Shown piece by piece: positions 18,750 to 28,149 of a DNA stretch of 64,000 nt. The position numbers were made by a program, and so were the translations under genes. The notes under the pieces are model-generated. The model did not search any database. It was not told the DNA's origin and worked only from the letters and a program-made list of their open reading frames with translations. Source of the DNA: Microbacterium paraoxydans. Its GTDB lineage: Bacteria; Actinomycetota; Actinomycetes; Actinomycetales; Microbacteriaceae. The DNA lies in assembly GCF_019056515.1 (NCBI RefSeq), contig NZ_CP064873.1:62001-126000 (forward strand), given 5' to 3'. Numbering within the stretch: the stretch's first letter is position 1; every line of letters starts with the position of its first letter.

Positions 18750-18787
18750 ACGGACGCCGGCCCGAGGCGATCGAGGCCGGCGTCCGT
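18750..18787 (-). terminator. Hairpin terminator after the PKD protein gene
   Basis: Perfect 13-bp arms (18750-18762 and 18775-18787) surround a 12-base loop, 16 bases beyond the stop codon of the PKD gene on the minus strand. The stem is strong and GC-rich. It should limit read-through into the TPR-like gene, meaning that gene probably has its own promoter. Confidence 0.7.
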
Positions 18788-18802
18788 GCGTGAGCGGTCC
18801 GG

Positions 18803-21800
18803 TTACTCCGCTGCCCTGACGCGGAACGTGTCGAAGGCCACGCCGAGCGGTGCGGTGGCGCTCGCAGAGCGGCTGCCGCTGAGACCCACGCCACCCGCCG
18901 GAAGCGGGGCGGCGTCGGTCGCCCGCAGCTGCCAGTCGGCGGGCTCCGCGGCATCGGTCGCCCAGAGCTTCGCGACGAGGGAGGCCTTGTCCGCCCCCGT
19001 CACGGCCGCCTTGAGCGTGTAGGTGGTGCCCGGGGTGACCGTGACGCCGTTCAGTGTCCGGGTCGCGAGGACGGTGCCGTCGCGGTGCGCCACGAGCCAG
19101 ACCGTGCCGTCGGGGCGGAGCCAGGCGCGCACGAGATACCGGCCGGCGGACGAGTCCCGGGCGATGACCCCGATGTACGAGCCTCCCGTGCTCGACGGCT
19201 GATCCACGCGGAAGGTCGTCTCCAGCGCCGGGTTCGGCACCGACGGGGCGTTCAGCGTGGCGTGGCGGGTGTCTCCCGCGGCCAGCTTCAGCTGCCCCGA
19301 GCCGTCGGCGACGCTGGTCGCGGCGGCGGATCCGCCGGCGATCTTCCAGGCGCCGACGGCGAGGGCTTCGCCCCAGCCGGGACCGGCCGTGCGGTCGAAC
19401 TCGTCGCTCGCGAGCGGCACGGGCTCCGCCACCACGGTTTCCCGGGTGGTCGTCGCCGAGCCCCCGACGTCGTCCGTCACGGTGAGGGTGACCGTCCGCG
19501 TGCCGGCGGTCGCGTAGGTGTGCGTCGCCGACGCGCCTTCGCCGGTCGTGCCGTCGCCCCAGTCCCAGCGGTAGCTGCGGACGGCGCCGTCGGCGTCCGT
19601 CGATGCCGACGCGTCGGCCGACACCGTCAGCCCCGAGGTCGAGAGCGTGAACGAAGCCGTGGGCAGCGCGTTGGCGCCCTGGACGACGACCGGTTTCGTG
19701 ACCGATCCCATGAGGCTCTGGCTGTCGGTGATCGTGAGCGTGACCGCGTACGTGCCGGGCTTCGCGTACGTGTGCGACGGCGTCTTGCCGGTGCCCGTGG
19801 ACCCGTCGCCGAAGTCCCAGCGGTAGTCCGAGATCGTGGCGGAGCCGGGCGGCACGGACGTGCTCGCGTCGAAGGTCGCGGTGAGGCCGCTTGCCGCGGC
19901 CGTATAAGCGGCGACGGGGGCTGTGGAGCCATACCCGACGCTGTAGTGGGTCTTGACCTGTCCCGCGGTCAGGCCATACGGGTAGACCGCGAACTCATCG
20001 ACATTGCCGACCAGGTGGGCATCGCCGGCAAGGTTGGCAGGGGCGGCAAGCGTCTTGGTCGGCTCATTCGCCCAACCCTTCAGCCTGCCACCGCCAATCT
20101 TCCAGTACCCGTTGAAGTCCTGCGCTTTGGTGACGGTAGGGAGCTGGCCGTCGAGCTTTCCGTCGATGAAGAGCTTCATTCCCTCGGGGCTCACCGACGC
20201 GACGACATGATGCCAGCGGTTGTCGTTGTATGCCGTCGCGGTCGTGAGCACTTTGGTGCCGTCGTTGTATACCCCGAAGTTCAGGCGGCCATTGTCTGAC
20301 ATGTAGACGGTTCGGTCGTAGTTCTTCGAGAAGAAGCCAACGGCCGAGCTCTCGAAGTCGAACAACACGCCGCCCGCGGTCGTCGAGGTCTGGAACCACA
20401 TCTCGGCCGAGAACGATGCTGGCGCCGCGGCCTTCGTGGTCGTGTCGACTCGTCCGGTCTCCGTCCCGTCGAGGGCTGTCGCCCCGGCCACGCCCTTCGG
20501 CACGCCTGATGACCGAGGCGTCGCTCCTGAGCGGATGAGCGGGCTGTTCGTACCTGCCACATCCTGCGCGACGGTTCCCAGCGGGTAGTACAACTGGGGG
20601 CCGTCAGCGAGCACGGCGTTGGAGTACGCAGGTGTGGACGCGGCCGCCGTGGCGGTCGTCGTCTTGCTCGAAACCGTGTGGCCGTTGCTGTCCGTGGCGG
20701 TGAAGGTGTACTGCTGCTGTGCGCCGACCGGAGCCGTCGTGTCCTCGAAGCTGACTGCGGGCAGGTTCCACCACGTGGAGTCCACCTTGGTGGTGAACAA
20801 CGGGGTGGTCGAGTCGGCGCGGCGCAACTCGGGTGTGAGCGTGAGATCGTCACGGTCCCAGTTGGCGGGAATGGTGACCTTCACGCGCCCGGGGGTGAGC
20901 GAAGTCGCGGTCGGCACCCACTTGTCGCCGGAGAGGCGCGGTCCGTCCTTCGGGCCCTCTGGAGGGGTGGTCGAGAAGCGGACGAGTCCTTCGAACTGTC
21001 CGTTGTCGACGGAGCGGAACTCGCCGCCGATGGAGATCATGTTGCCGGTGCCGGTGATCGACAACCCGGCCTGACCGAGTCCTGTGGTGGTCCCGACCGC
21101 CCAATCGGGTGACCAGGCGTACGGCGACGGGGCGGGCGTGCCGCCCCAGTCCTTGCGACTGGGCGCGGTCGGCGCGGGTGCCAGCGTTCCGCGAGCATCC
21201 GCCGTGTATGCCTCGGAATAGCGGTGTACGCGCGGAGCCTGCTCCGGGTGGAGTCCCAGAGTTTCGCATGAATGCGTGTGGCTGGTCGTGTAGACGACCT
21301 TTCCCGTGGAGTAGACGCCGTAATGGTCGCCGGGGCAATCCGCGATCCAGCGCACCTTACCGGTGCCGGCCTCGGCGGCGAAGGTGCCCTCGAGGCTGCC
21401 CGTCGCGGCGTCGGCGAAGCCCCACCCGGTGCCGTACACGCCGGTGGCATCGGCCGCGAGACCGAACGTCCCGGCCTTGCCGGCGTAGATGCCGGAGCCG
21501 GCGCCGTTCTTGACCGTCTTCGCCAGCTCCCACTCGGTGTTGAGGGCGCCCGTGGTCTTGTCGACGGAGGCGCTGCCGCGCATCTCGGTGTTGCCGTTGA
21601 CCTGGGAGAAGCGTCCGCCCACGATCGTGTCCGCGCCGGCAGGGTCCATGACCATGGCATCGACCTGGAGGTCGGTCTGCGGGGCCCACGGACGGAGGGC
21701 GCCGTTGGTGGTGTCGAAGGCGGCCAGGTTCTTCCGCGGCGTGCCGTTGGCCTGGGTGAACAGGCCGCCCGCGTAGACCGTCGTGCCCGACGTCGCCAGC

Positions 21801-22342
21801 GCGTAGACGCCGGATCCGCCGATGGAAGGCACGAAGCCCGGGACGAGCTCGCCGGTCTTCGCATCGATCGCGGCGATGTTCCAGCGGTCCTTGCCGTTGA
21901 CCTTGTTGAACGAGCCGCCGATGTAGATGCGGGTGCCGTCGGGCGAAGCGGCGACGGCCTTGATCACGCCGTTGACCTGCGGAGCGAACGGCAGGAGCGC
22001 GCCCGTGTCGATGTCGTAGGCGAGCACGTTCGCGCGCGCCGTCAGCGCGGTCCCTGGTGCCGCCTTCGGCTCGCGGGCGTTGTCGAACTTGCCGACCGCG
22101 TACACGGTCGAGCCGATCGTCGTCTGCGCCCAGACGTACCCGTTGTCGATCTGCACGGTCGGGATCGGATCGGATGTGACGACGTTCTCATCCCGCTGCA
22201 GCAGCGGAGGCAGTCCGCCCGGATCGTCGGCCGCCGCGGCGGCACCGACGCCGAGGGCGACCAGCCCCGCGGTGACCATCACCCCCACGATCACCCCGGC
22301 CACGCCCGTGCGTGCGCGCTTCCAGACAGCACTGTTCCCCAT
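18803..22342 (-). CDS. Secreted protein with beta-propeller-like, LamG and two PKD domains
   Basis: The 1179-residue protein begins with a Sec signal peptide (basic start, hydrophobic residues 12-35, cleavage after AAAAA near residue 38). About residues 50-460 contain repeats such as YIGGSFNKVNG and YAGGLFTQANG, which look like a beta-propeller. A LamG/concanavalin-like domain follows (WFQTSTTAGGVLFDFES, with WHHVVASV). Then come two PKD domains (WDFGDGSTGTGKTPSHTY and WDWGDGTTGEGASATHTY) and a C-terminal beta-sandwich. No sortase motif or C-terminal anchor is visible. The start at 22342 is the ATG just before the signal peptide. Role is probably surface adhesion or glycan binding; the ligand is unknown. 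Confidence 0.87.
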   Translation of the reverse strand: MGNSAVWKRARTGVAGVIVGVMVTAGLVALGVGAAAAADDPGGLPPLLQRDENVVTSDPIPTVQIDNGYVWAQTTIGSTVYAVGKFDNAREPKAAPGTALTARANVLAYDIDTGALLPFAPQVNGVIKAVAASPDGTRIYIGGSFNKVNGKDRWNIAAIDAKTGELVPGFVPSIGGSGVYALATSGTTVYAGGLFTQANGTPRKNLAAFDTTNGALRPWAPQTDLQVDAMVMDPAGADTIVGGRFSQVNGNTEMRGSASVDKTTGALNTEWELAKTVKNGAGSGIYAGKAGTFGLAADATGVYGTGWGFADAATGSLEGTFAAEAGTGKVRWIADCPGDHYGVYSTGKVVYTTSHTHSCETLGLHPEQAPRVHRYSEAYTADARGTLAPAPTAPSRKDWGGTPAPSPYAWSPDWAVGTTTGLGQAGLSITGTGNMISIGGEFRSVDNGQFEGLVRFSTTPPEGPKDGPRLSGDKWVPTATSLTPGRVKVTIPANWDRDDLTLTPELRRADSTTPLFTTKVDSTWWNLPAVSFEDTTAPVGAQQQYTFTATDSNGHTVSSKTTTATAAASTPAYSNAVLADGPQLYYPLGTVAQDVAGTNSPLIRSGATPRSSGVPKGVAGATALDGTETGRVDTTTKAAAPASFSAEMWFQTSTTAGGVLFDFESSAVGFFSKNYDRTVYMSDNGRLNFGVYNDGTKVLTTATAYNDNRWHHVVASVSPEGMKLFIDGKLDGQLPTVTKAQDFNGYWKIGGGRLKGWANEPTKTLAAPANLAGDAHLVGNVDEFAVYPYGLTAGQVKTHYSVGYGSTAPVAAYTAAASGLTATFDASTSVPPGSATISDYRWDFGDGSTGTGKTPSHTYAKPGTYAVTLTITDSQSLMGSVTKPVVVQGANALPTASFTLSTSGLTVSADASASTDADGAVRSYRWDWGDGTTGEGASATHTYATAGTRTVTLTVTDDVGGSATTTRETVVAEPVPLASDEFDRTAGPGWGEALAVGAWKIAGGSAAATSVADGSGQLKLAAGDTRHATLNAPSVPNPALETTFRVDQPSSTGGSYIGVIARDSSAGRYLVRAWLRPDGTVWLVAHRDGTVLATRTLNGVTVTPGTTYTLKAAVTGADKASLVAKLWATDAAEPADWQLRATDAAPLPAGGVGLSGSRSASATAPLGVAFDTFRVRAAE

Positions 22343-22440
22343 GTGTGTTCCCCAGTCATTCGATGGCCGACCCCACGTCGGCACGTCATCGTCGGACGAT
22401 CGACCGCGAGAGCTCCCCCAGAGATGCTCAGACCGCGGCG

Positions 22441-22487
22441 GTTCGTTCCGACGAACCCCCGCCGGAGGCACAGAAGCCTCCGGCGGG
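22441..22487 (-). promoter_or_regulatory. Two adjacent dyads upstream of the PKD protein gene
   Basis: About 100 bases upstream of the PKD gene start lie a perfect 6-4-6 palindrome (GTTCGTTCCGACGAAC, 22441-22456) and, next to it, a hairpin with perfect 12-bp arms (22458-22469 and 22476-22487, 6-base loop). On the minus strand a TATTGT element lies just before the hairpin. The hairpin would therefore sit at the 5' end of the leader RNA, or may be a terminator for the VWA operon. Confidence 0.5.
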
Positions 22488-22557
22488 TAACACAATACCA
22501 TCACCGGACGGGGAGTACACGCCGTACCCGCACGGATGCCCGGGGTCTCGGGGCCTG

Positions 22558-23610
22558 TCAGGGGGTGTCGAGTGGAGCGGGCCGTGCTGAGCGGGGAGCG
22601 CGCAGCCCGCGGAGCCGGGCGACCAGGATCGTCGCGCGCGTGAGCTCCACGCCGAGCGCGGCGAGGACGACCAGCGCGGCGACCCAGTACAACTCGATCA
22701 CGTTGCCCACCTCGCCGGCGTCCGCGTAGGCCGTGGTGCTCGACGGTGCGGCGGGGAGCGACGGGGCGACATCCGCCTCCCGGTGCTCGTACTCGACGCC
22801 GAGCTGCCCGGCGATCGTCTCGAGGTTGCCCTCGTCGATGACGGACAGCGCGTCCGCACCCTGGTACTGGATGTACTCGGAGTCACTCTGATCGAGGCCC
22901 CCCGTCGTCACGCGCATGGGCCCGCCCTCCGCCGTCCCGTATCCGAAGACGGCTCCGGCGTCGGTGTAGCGCGCGCTGTCGGCGAAGGACTCCGGGGCGG
23001 ACCCCGTGGTCTGCTCGCCATCGCCGAAGTAGAAGACCATGCGCGAACGGTCCGGCGACGACTCCGCCGCGGCGGCGAGGGTCTCGCTCAGCAGCGGAGC
23101 GGCCACGCCGATCGAGCTGCCGCGCGACTGGCTCGTGACCTCGGGGCGCAGCACGTCGAGTGAGCCGAGCAGGGCGGTGGTGTCGGTGGTCAGCGGGATC
23201 CTCAGCTGGGCTGCCGCATCCGAGGTGAGGAGGGCGAAGCGGGCGCCGGGGTACTCCTCCACGAGCGCGCGCACGTCGGCGCGCACACCGTCGATCCGGG
23301 GGGAGCCGTCGTCCCAGTCCTCGGCCACGATGCTCGCGGTGGTGTCGACGACGAGCACGATGTCGGTGTCGGTCGCCAGGGTCTGCGTGGAGCCGCCGGG
23401 GAGCCCCGGCCGCAGCAGCATCACGGCGCAGGCGAGCACCATCACGAGGCGCAGCGCCCAGAGGGACCGATGCACGGCGAGGGCGCGTCGGTCGGTCACG
23501 ACCTCGCCCCCGGCCCGCGGAGCACGCACGAGCATCCAGACCGCCACGCCGGCGACGCCGGCGCACAGCAGCAGGATGAGGAACACGGGGAGCACGGGCT
23601 GGAAGATCAC
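22558..23610 (-). CDS. VWA-domain membrane protein (BatB-like)
   Basis: The 350-residue protein has two N-terminal membrane segments (~residues 5-28 and 52-68), a von Willebrand A domain and a C-terminal membrane segment. The metal-binding motif reads DTTAS (residues 89-93), with Thr at the position usually occupied by Ser; VFYFGDGEQTTG is the later conserved region. A GTG start at 23610 overlaps the stop of the first VWA gene (GTGA), which decides the start. This is the second VWA protein of a MoxR-type operon, whose members are thought to assemble membrane or envelope complexes. Confidence 0.87.
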   Translation of the reverse strand: MIFQPVLPVFLILLLCAGVAGVAVWMLVRAPRAGGEVVTDRRALAVHRSLWALRLVMVLACAVMLLRPGLPGGSTQTLATDTDIVLVVDTTASIVAEDWDDGSPRIDGVRADVRALVEEYPGARFALLTSDAAAQLRIPLTTDTTALLGSLDVLRPEVTSQSRGSSIGVAAPLLSETLAAAAESSPDRSRMVFYFGDGEQTTGSAPESFADSARYTDAGAVFGYGTAEGGPMRVTTGGLDQSDSEYIQYQGADALSVIDEGNLETIAGQLGVEYEHREADVAPSLPAAPSSTTAYADAGEVGNVIELYWVAALVVLAALGVELTRATILVARLRGLRAPRSARPAPLDTP

Positions 23611-24593
23611 AGGCGCACCCTCCACACCAGCACGACGAAGCCGAGCGCGAGGACCGACAGGACGGCGATCCACAGGTTCGGGGTGTCCGTCCAGACCACC
23701 TGCGCCTCGCCGCGCAGCGCCGTGGCCTCCTGCTTCTGGACCTCGTCGATGATGTCCCCGACCGTGGTCGTGTCGCGGAGCCCGTAGGCGGCGCCTCCCG
23801 TGGCCTCGGCGGCGGCGGCCAGCTCGGCGCTGACGTCGGCGTCCTTGCCCTCGACCGGGTTGATCGCGAACACCCGCACGTCCTGGGAGGCCGCATACGC
23901 CGCGGCCTCATCGAGCGTCACGATCGAGGCACCGTTGATCTCGTTGTCCGTCGCGAAGATCACCGACCGCGACCGGTCGTCGTCCGGGTGATCGAAGCCC
24001 ATGGTGCAGGCCGCGAGTCCGTCGCCGATGAGGGAGGCGCCGTCGCCGTTGAGCGTGCCCAGCCAGTGCTCCGGGATCTCGTCCACGTAGTCGAAGCTCG
24101 ACATCATGCTCGCGAGGTGCTCGCGGATGAAGTCGTAGTCGTCGGTGAGGGGGAAGATCTGCACGGGAGAGCTGTTGAAGATCGTCAGGCCGATGCGCTC
24201 GCCCTCGAAGCCGTCGAGCAGCTCGTCGAACACGGAGAGCACCTCGACGTCGACCTCCGACATCGACCCCGAAACGTCCAGGCAGAGCATGATGTCGCGG
24301 CTCGTGTCGACGGGTTGGATCGTCTGGGCGGACATCGGACGCGCGGCCACGACGCCGGCGACCAGCGCGGCCCCCGCACCGAGGGCGAGCAGACCCGTCA
24401 GGGCGACGGCGCGACGGGACAGCGCCTGGCGGAAGGACGGCAGCGCTCGCAGCCGCTCCGCCCTGGCCACGCGAGCGGTGTCCGCCGCGCGCCGGTCCCG
24501 GTGACGGCGCAGGCCGACCGCGAGACCGATCGCCACCGCGGCGACGACGACCGCCGCGGCGAGGACCGGCATCCAGACGTTCGCTAGTGCCAC
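23607..24593 (-). CDS. VWA-domain membrane protein (BatA-like)
   Basis: The ~328-residue protein has membrane segments near residues 10-28 and 62-84, a VWA domain with an intact MIDAS motif DVSGS (residues 106-110) and a final membrane segment close to the C-terminus. A GTG start at 24593 overlaps the upstream gene end; ATG at 24572 is an alternative but would shorten the first membrane segment. It is paired with the second VWA gene by a 4-base overlap. By analogy with MoxR-VWA systems it displays a metal-dependent interaction domain outside the membrane. Confidence 0.87.
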   Translation of the reverse strand: MALANVWMPVLAAAVVVAAVAIGLAVGLRRHRDRRAADTARVARAERLRALPSFRQALSRRAVALTGLLALGAGAALVAGVVAARPMSAQTIQPVDTSRDIMLCLDVSGSMSEVDVEVLSVFDELLDGFEGERIGLTIFNSSPVQIFPLTDDYDFIREHLASMMSSFDYVDEIPEHWLGTLNGDGASLIGDGLAACTMGFDHPDDDRSRSVIFATDNEINGASIVTLDEAAAYAASQDVRVFAINPVEGKDADVSAELAAAAEATGGAAYGLRDTTTVGDIIDEVQKQEATALRGEAQVVWTDTPNLWIAVLSVLALGFVVLVWRVRL

Positions 24594-25072
24594 GCGCGCA
24601 CCACCGTCCTGGCGGCTTCGGCGCCGGCGACCGGATCGATGGCGGGTCCCTGCCGGAAGATGCTCGGATAGTAGTGGCGGCCCATCGCGTCGATGAGCGC
24701 TGGGTGCACGCCGCGGGAGACGAGGTCGTCGAGGGCGAGCACCGGTGCTTCCAGGCCGCTGTACTCGTTGACGAACGTGCGCACGACGCGGCTCAGCTCC
24801 AGGTTGGCCTGCCGCGCGGAGAGATGGCGGTCCCGGTAGTCGTGCTCGACGCGGTCGATGCGATCGAGGTACTCCGAGCGCAGGGCGGACAGCACGTCGA
24901 GCGTGGACGGCTGGCCGGCATCCGCGGCCGCTCCGGAGGCGGCGGTGCGGGGGCGCGTGAGCCGGAACAGCAGCCACGTGCCGACGATCAGCAGGACCAG
25001 GATGCCAAGGGCGAGCAGCATCCATCCCCACCCGTACTGCGCGGGCGGGTAGAGCTCGTCAGAACCGGGCAT
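24584..25072 (-). CDS. Single-span membrane protein of the MoxR-VWA operon
   Basis: The 162-residue protein has one membrane segment (~residues 14-37) followed by a cytoplasmic helical domain containing RQANLELSRVVRTFVNEYSG. Proteins at this position, between DUF58 and the VWA genes, are common in actinobacterial MoxR operons and resemble DUF4381, but I am not certain of the family. It overlaps the DUF58 gene by 14 bases and the VWA gene by 10 bases, so it is part of the coupled operon. Function unknown. Confidence 0.75.
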   Translation of the reverse strand: MPGSDELYPPAQYGWGWMLLALGILVLLIVGTWLLFRLTRPRTAASGAAADAGQPSTLDVLSALRSEYLDRIDRVEHDYRDRHLSARQANLELSRVVRTFVNEYSGLEAPVLALDDLVSRGVHPALIDAMGRHYYPSIFRQGPAIDPVAGAEAARTVVRAWH

Positions 25073-25946
25073 CGGACCTCCGGTTCAGCAGGTGCAGCAG
25101 CTGCGGAACGGCGTCGTCCTGACCGTCGAGCGCGGCGTGGCTGATCTCCATCCGCGCGAGCAGGTCGGCGAGCCGGGCGGCGTCGGCCGCCCGCTGCGCA
25201 CCGAGCTCGTTCACGATCGTGCGGTCGCCCTGGATGAAATCGGGGACCTCCCAGAGGCTGTCGACGTCGGCGCGCAGCCGGGCGGAACGGTGGTCGAGCA
25301 CCGGTTCGGCGTCGCGCAGGGTGAGCCAGAGCACGTCGTGCTGCACGCGCAGGCGGCGCAGCAGGCGCTCGGTCTCCGTGGTGACCGGGGCCTCGTCGGT
25401 GAGCACGACGACGATCATCCGCCGCGCGATCGTCCGCGTGACGAAGGACAGCAGGGCGTCGCGATCGCTGGGGGCCGCCGCGTCGTCGACCGCGCGGTCG
25501 ATCGTCCGCAGCGCGTGTTCGAGGGCGCCCTCGCTGCGCCCCGGCGCCAGCCGGCGGACGCGGGAGGCGTCGCCGTAGACGACCGTGAAGTCGTCGCCGT
25601 GCCGGAGTGTCAGCACCCCGAGGGCTCCCGTCGCCAGGATGGCCAGGTCCTTCTTCGAGCGCTCGTCCGCGGCGAGAGCGGTCATCGACCGTCCCGTGTC
25701 GACGACGAACATCACCGTATGCATGCGCGTGGCCCGAGACCGCTTGACCAACGGTGTGCCGAGGCGGGCGGTCGCGCGCCAGTCGATGTCGCGCACCTGG
25801 TCGCCGTACTCGTACTTGCGCAGGTCCTCGAAGTCGAGGCTCCGCCCGTGCAGCAACGACGCGTAGGCGCCGTCGAGCGCGTGCAGCGACTTGCGGTTCG
25901 AGTGGATGAAGAGCTTGCTCTTCACCTGCGTGATGAGGCTGGGCAT
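25059..25946 (-). CDS. DUF58 domain-containing protein
   Basis: The 295-residue protein is a soluble DUF58 protein, recognisable from LRKYEYGDQVRDIDWRATAR at residues 42-61. A VWA-like fold with DTGRS follows. DUF58 proteins always accompany MoxR ATPases and are thought to be their clients. It lies between the MoxR gene and the rest of the operon, with a 31-base spacer after moxR. No membrane segment is seen, unlike some DUF58 proteins. Confidence 0.92.
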   Translation of the reverse strand: MPSLITQVKSKLFIHSNRKSLHALDGAYASLLHGRSLDFEDLRKYEYGDQVRDIDWRATARLGTPLVKRSRATRMHTVMFVVDTGRSMTALAADERSKKDLAILATGALGVLTLRHGDDFTVVYGDASRVRRLAPGRSEGALEHALRTIDRAVDDAAAPSDRDALLSFVTRTIARRMIVVVLTDEAPVTTETERLLRRLRVQHDVLWLTLRDAEPVLDHRSARLRADVDSLWEVPDFIQGDRTIVNELGAQRAADAARLADLLARMEISHAALDGQDDAVPQLLHLLNRRSDARF

Positions 25947-25977
25947 CGGGCGCGGGATCCCTGGACGTGTCGGCGGG

Positions 25978-27066
25978 TCAGGGGGTGGGCACGGCGGCGA
26001 AGATCTGGTCGATGATCTCCTCGCTGCGGATGCCCTCGGCGTCGGCCTCGAACGTCAGCAGCACGCGGTGCCGCAGCACGAGGTGGCGCAGGGCGCGGAT
26101 GTCCTCGGGAAGGACGTGGGTCCGGCCGCTGAGGAGGGCGAGGGCGCGGGAGGCCTGGAGGAAGGCGATGCTGGCCCGAGGGCTCGCGCCGTACTTGATG
26201 AAGCGGGCACGCTCCTCCCCGATGTACGGCGCGGGATTCCGGGTCACATACGCGATCGACACGATGTAGTTGCGGATAGCGGGGTCGACGTAGATGCGGC
26301 TCGCGACGTCCTGCAGCAGGTGCACGTCGTCCAGGGTGACGGCGCTGTGCACGTGCCGGTCGGGGTCGAGCACTCCCGAGTCGATGCGGCTGAGGATCTC
26401 GAACTCCTCCGCCGGGCTCGGGTACTCCACGATCTCCTTGAGGAGGAACCGGTCCATCTGCGCCTCGGGCAGCTCGTAGGTGCCCTCCTGCTCGATGGGG
26501 TTCTGCGTCGCGATCACGAGGAACGGCTTCGGCAGCGGGTGGATCTCGCCGCCGATGGTGGTCTGGTGCTCCTGCATCGCCTCGAGCATGGCGCTCTGGG
26601 TCTTGGCGCTGGAGCGGTTGATCTCGTCGAGCAGCACGAAGTTCGCGTGCACGGGTCCGAGCACCGTCCGGAAGCTGCCCGTCGCGGCGTCGTAGATCTG
26701 GTTGCCCGTGATGTCGCTCGGCAGGAGGTCGGGCGTGCACTGGATGCGCTTGAACTTGGCCTTCACGGTGTCCGCGAGCGTGCTGGCGGCAGTGGTCTTG
26801 GCGAGGCCGGGCACGCTCTCCAGGAGGATGTGGCCGCCGGCGATGAGCGCGACGAGCAGGCTGGTGCGCAGGCGTTCCTGGCCCACCATCTTCGCGGAGT
26901 ACGCGTCGGAGATCGTCTGCAGCACGGCACCGGCGCGCGCCATCTCGGCGTCGGTCGGTGCCGCGGAGCCAGCGGCGGGTGCCGGCGCGGAGATCGGCGC
27001 GGCGGACGCGGGCGGCGGCGGGGGTGCGGAGATCGTCGGCGGGGTCTGCGCGTCGGCGTCGGTCAT
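25978..27066 (-). CDS. MoxR family AAA+ ATPase
   Basis: The 362-residue protein is a MoxR AAA+ ATPase acting as a chaperone for metal or cofactor loading or for complex assembly. Residues 1-40 are a Pro/Ala-rich extension. Walker A is ESVPGLAKT (83-91) and Walker [10 protein letters not shown] (143-151). Sensor 1 is seen in [22 protein letters not shown]. The ATG at 27066 is the first start not overlapping the upstream gene and follows GGGAG. It heads the operon MoxR-DUF58-single-span-VWA-VWA. Confidence 0.93.
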   Translation of the reverse strand: MTDADAQTPPTISAPPPPPASAAPISAPAPAAGSAAPTDAEMARAGAVLQTISDAYSAKMVGQERLRTSLLVALIAGGHILLESVPGLAKTTAASTLADTVKAKFKRIQCTPDLLPSDITGNQIYDAATGSFRTVLGPVHANFVLLDEINRSSAKTQSAMLEAMQEHQTTIGGEIHPLPKPFLVIATQNPIEQEGTYELPEAQMDRFLLKEIVEYPSPAEEFEILSRIDSGVLDPDRHVHSAVTLDDVHLLQDVASRIYVDPAIRNYIVSIAYVTRNPAPYIGEERARFIKYGASPRASIAFLQASRALALLSGRTHVLPEDIRALRHLVLRHRVLLTFEADAEGIRSEEIIDQIFAAVPTP

Positions 27067-27173
27067 CGGTCTTCGTCTCCCTCGGTCACACGCGGGCCCG
27101 CACGGCGCGCCCCTCCGCCGACCAGCGTAATCGCATCCGCGCGGACCGACCTCGACCCGCGCGGGCGGCGCGC

Positions 27174-27806
27174 TCAGCGCGAGCGCCGCCCGCGCATGCG
27201 CGTGATGAGCACGCCGAGCAGGCACAGCGCGCCACCCACGAACATGAGCGGGGTGGGCACCTCCCCGAGGATCAGCCACGACAGGAGGATGGCGAGGGCC
27301 GGGACCACGTAGGTCGTCGCTGAGGTCTTCCCCGCGGTGCTGCGCTGCAGCACGTACGCCCAGGTGGTGAAGGCGATGGCGGTGGGGAAGATGCCGAGGT
27401 AGACCACCCACAGCGTCGCGTCGAGGGGCGCCGTCTGCACGTCGGCGATCAACGCGCCGAGCCAGGGAAGCAGGGCGATCGTGCCGGCGGCCGCCCCGAG
27501 CCAGGTCAGCGTGGTGGCGTCGACCCCCGAGGTGAGCAGGTGTTTCTGCAGCAGGGTGCACCCCGCGTACATGACCGCGGCGAGAAGGGCCAGCAGGAGG
27601 CCCGTGAGGTCGGGGCCGGTGCTGCTGGTGGAGTTCATGCCGATGAGGACCACCCCGAGGAAGGCGATGGGGGCGCCGATCACCAGGGGGCGGGGGAATC
27701 CCTCCCGGAGGAAGAGACCGCTGAAGACGACGACCATGAGCGGCGCCAGGTTCACGACCATCGCGGCGGTCCCGGCGTCGAGGGTCCGTTCGGCGCTGTT
27801 GAGGGC
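27174..27806 (-). pseudogene. EamA/DMT transporter, C-terminal half, cut by island insertion
   Basis: From [16 protein letters not shown] onward this is the C-terminal EamA half of a drug/metabolite exporter, with about five hydrophobic segments (second EamA repeat [20 protein letters not shown]). The first half is missing: upstream of base 27,806 the reading frame continues into unrelated, non-membrane sequence of the island, giving a chimeric frame that could be misread as a 366-residue gene. The missing N-terminal segment reappears in phase at 63,926-64,000. Probably not functional. Confidence 0.88.
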
Positions 27807-27807
27807 T

Positions 27808-27845
27808 GTCGGTAACTTACGAAGTTTGAAAGTGCGAAGTTGCCA
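27808..27845. repeat. Left end of the island with repeated CGAAGTT motif
   Basis: Immediately inside the EamA junction two direct copies of CGAAGTT occur at 27820-27826 and 27835-27841, 15 bases apart. The same motif, inverted, lies at the right island end (63912-63918). They are candidate recombinase-binding sites. Confidence 0.45.
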
Positions 27846-27980
27846 GTGCGGTCGACTCGCGCCGCGGGAGCCATCGAGCGGGGTCGATGGTCTGCGCTGT
27901 ATGTCGGCAGGTTCTGGGGGTGGTTCCGAGGTGGGCTCGGAAGTCGCCGGTGAGGTGGGCGGCATCGGTCTAGCCGGATC

Positions 27981-28073
27981 GTGGGCCAGCGCTGCCAGAT
28001 TGAGTGCGGGGTTGTCGCAGAGCTCTTGCGCTGCATCCTGGAGTCTGCGGCGGCGTATCAGGGTCCCCGGGGG
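27981..28073 (-). pseudogene. Remnant resembling an AraC-type HTH; surrounding 27,807-28,507 otherwise empty
   Basis: In the frame that runs into the EamA half, a short piece (PPGTLIRRRRLQDAAQEL, then NPALNLAALAH) resembles the first helices of an AraC-family DNA-binding domain. Nothing recognisable lies on either side, so it is at most a decayed fragment. The rest of 27,807-28,507 holds a truncated resolvase (listed separately) and repeated GGTTTCGGC-like words around 28,310-28,350, but no intact gene. Confidence 0.35.
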
Positions 28074-28149
28074 AAACGCCGACGTCTGTGGGCGAGCGGT
28101 TGCGTGGTGCGGGTCGACGTGGGCAGGTGGCTGGCTAGGTTCTCCACGG

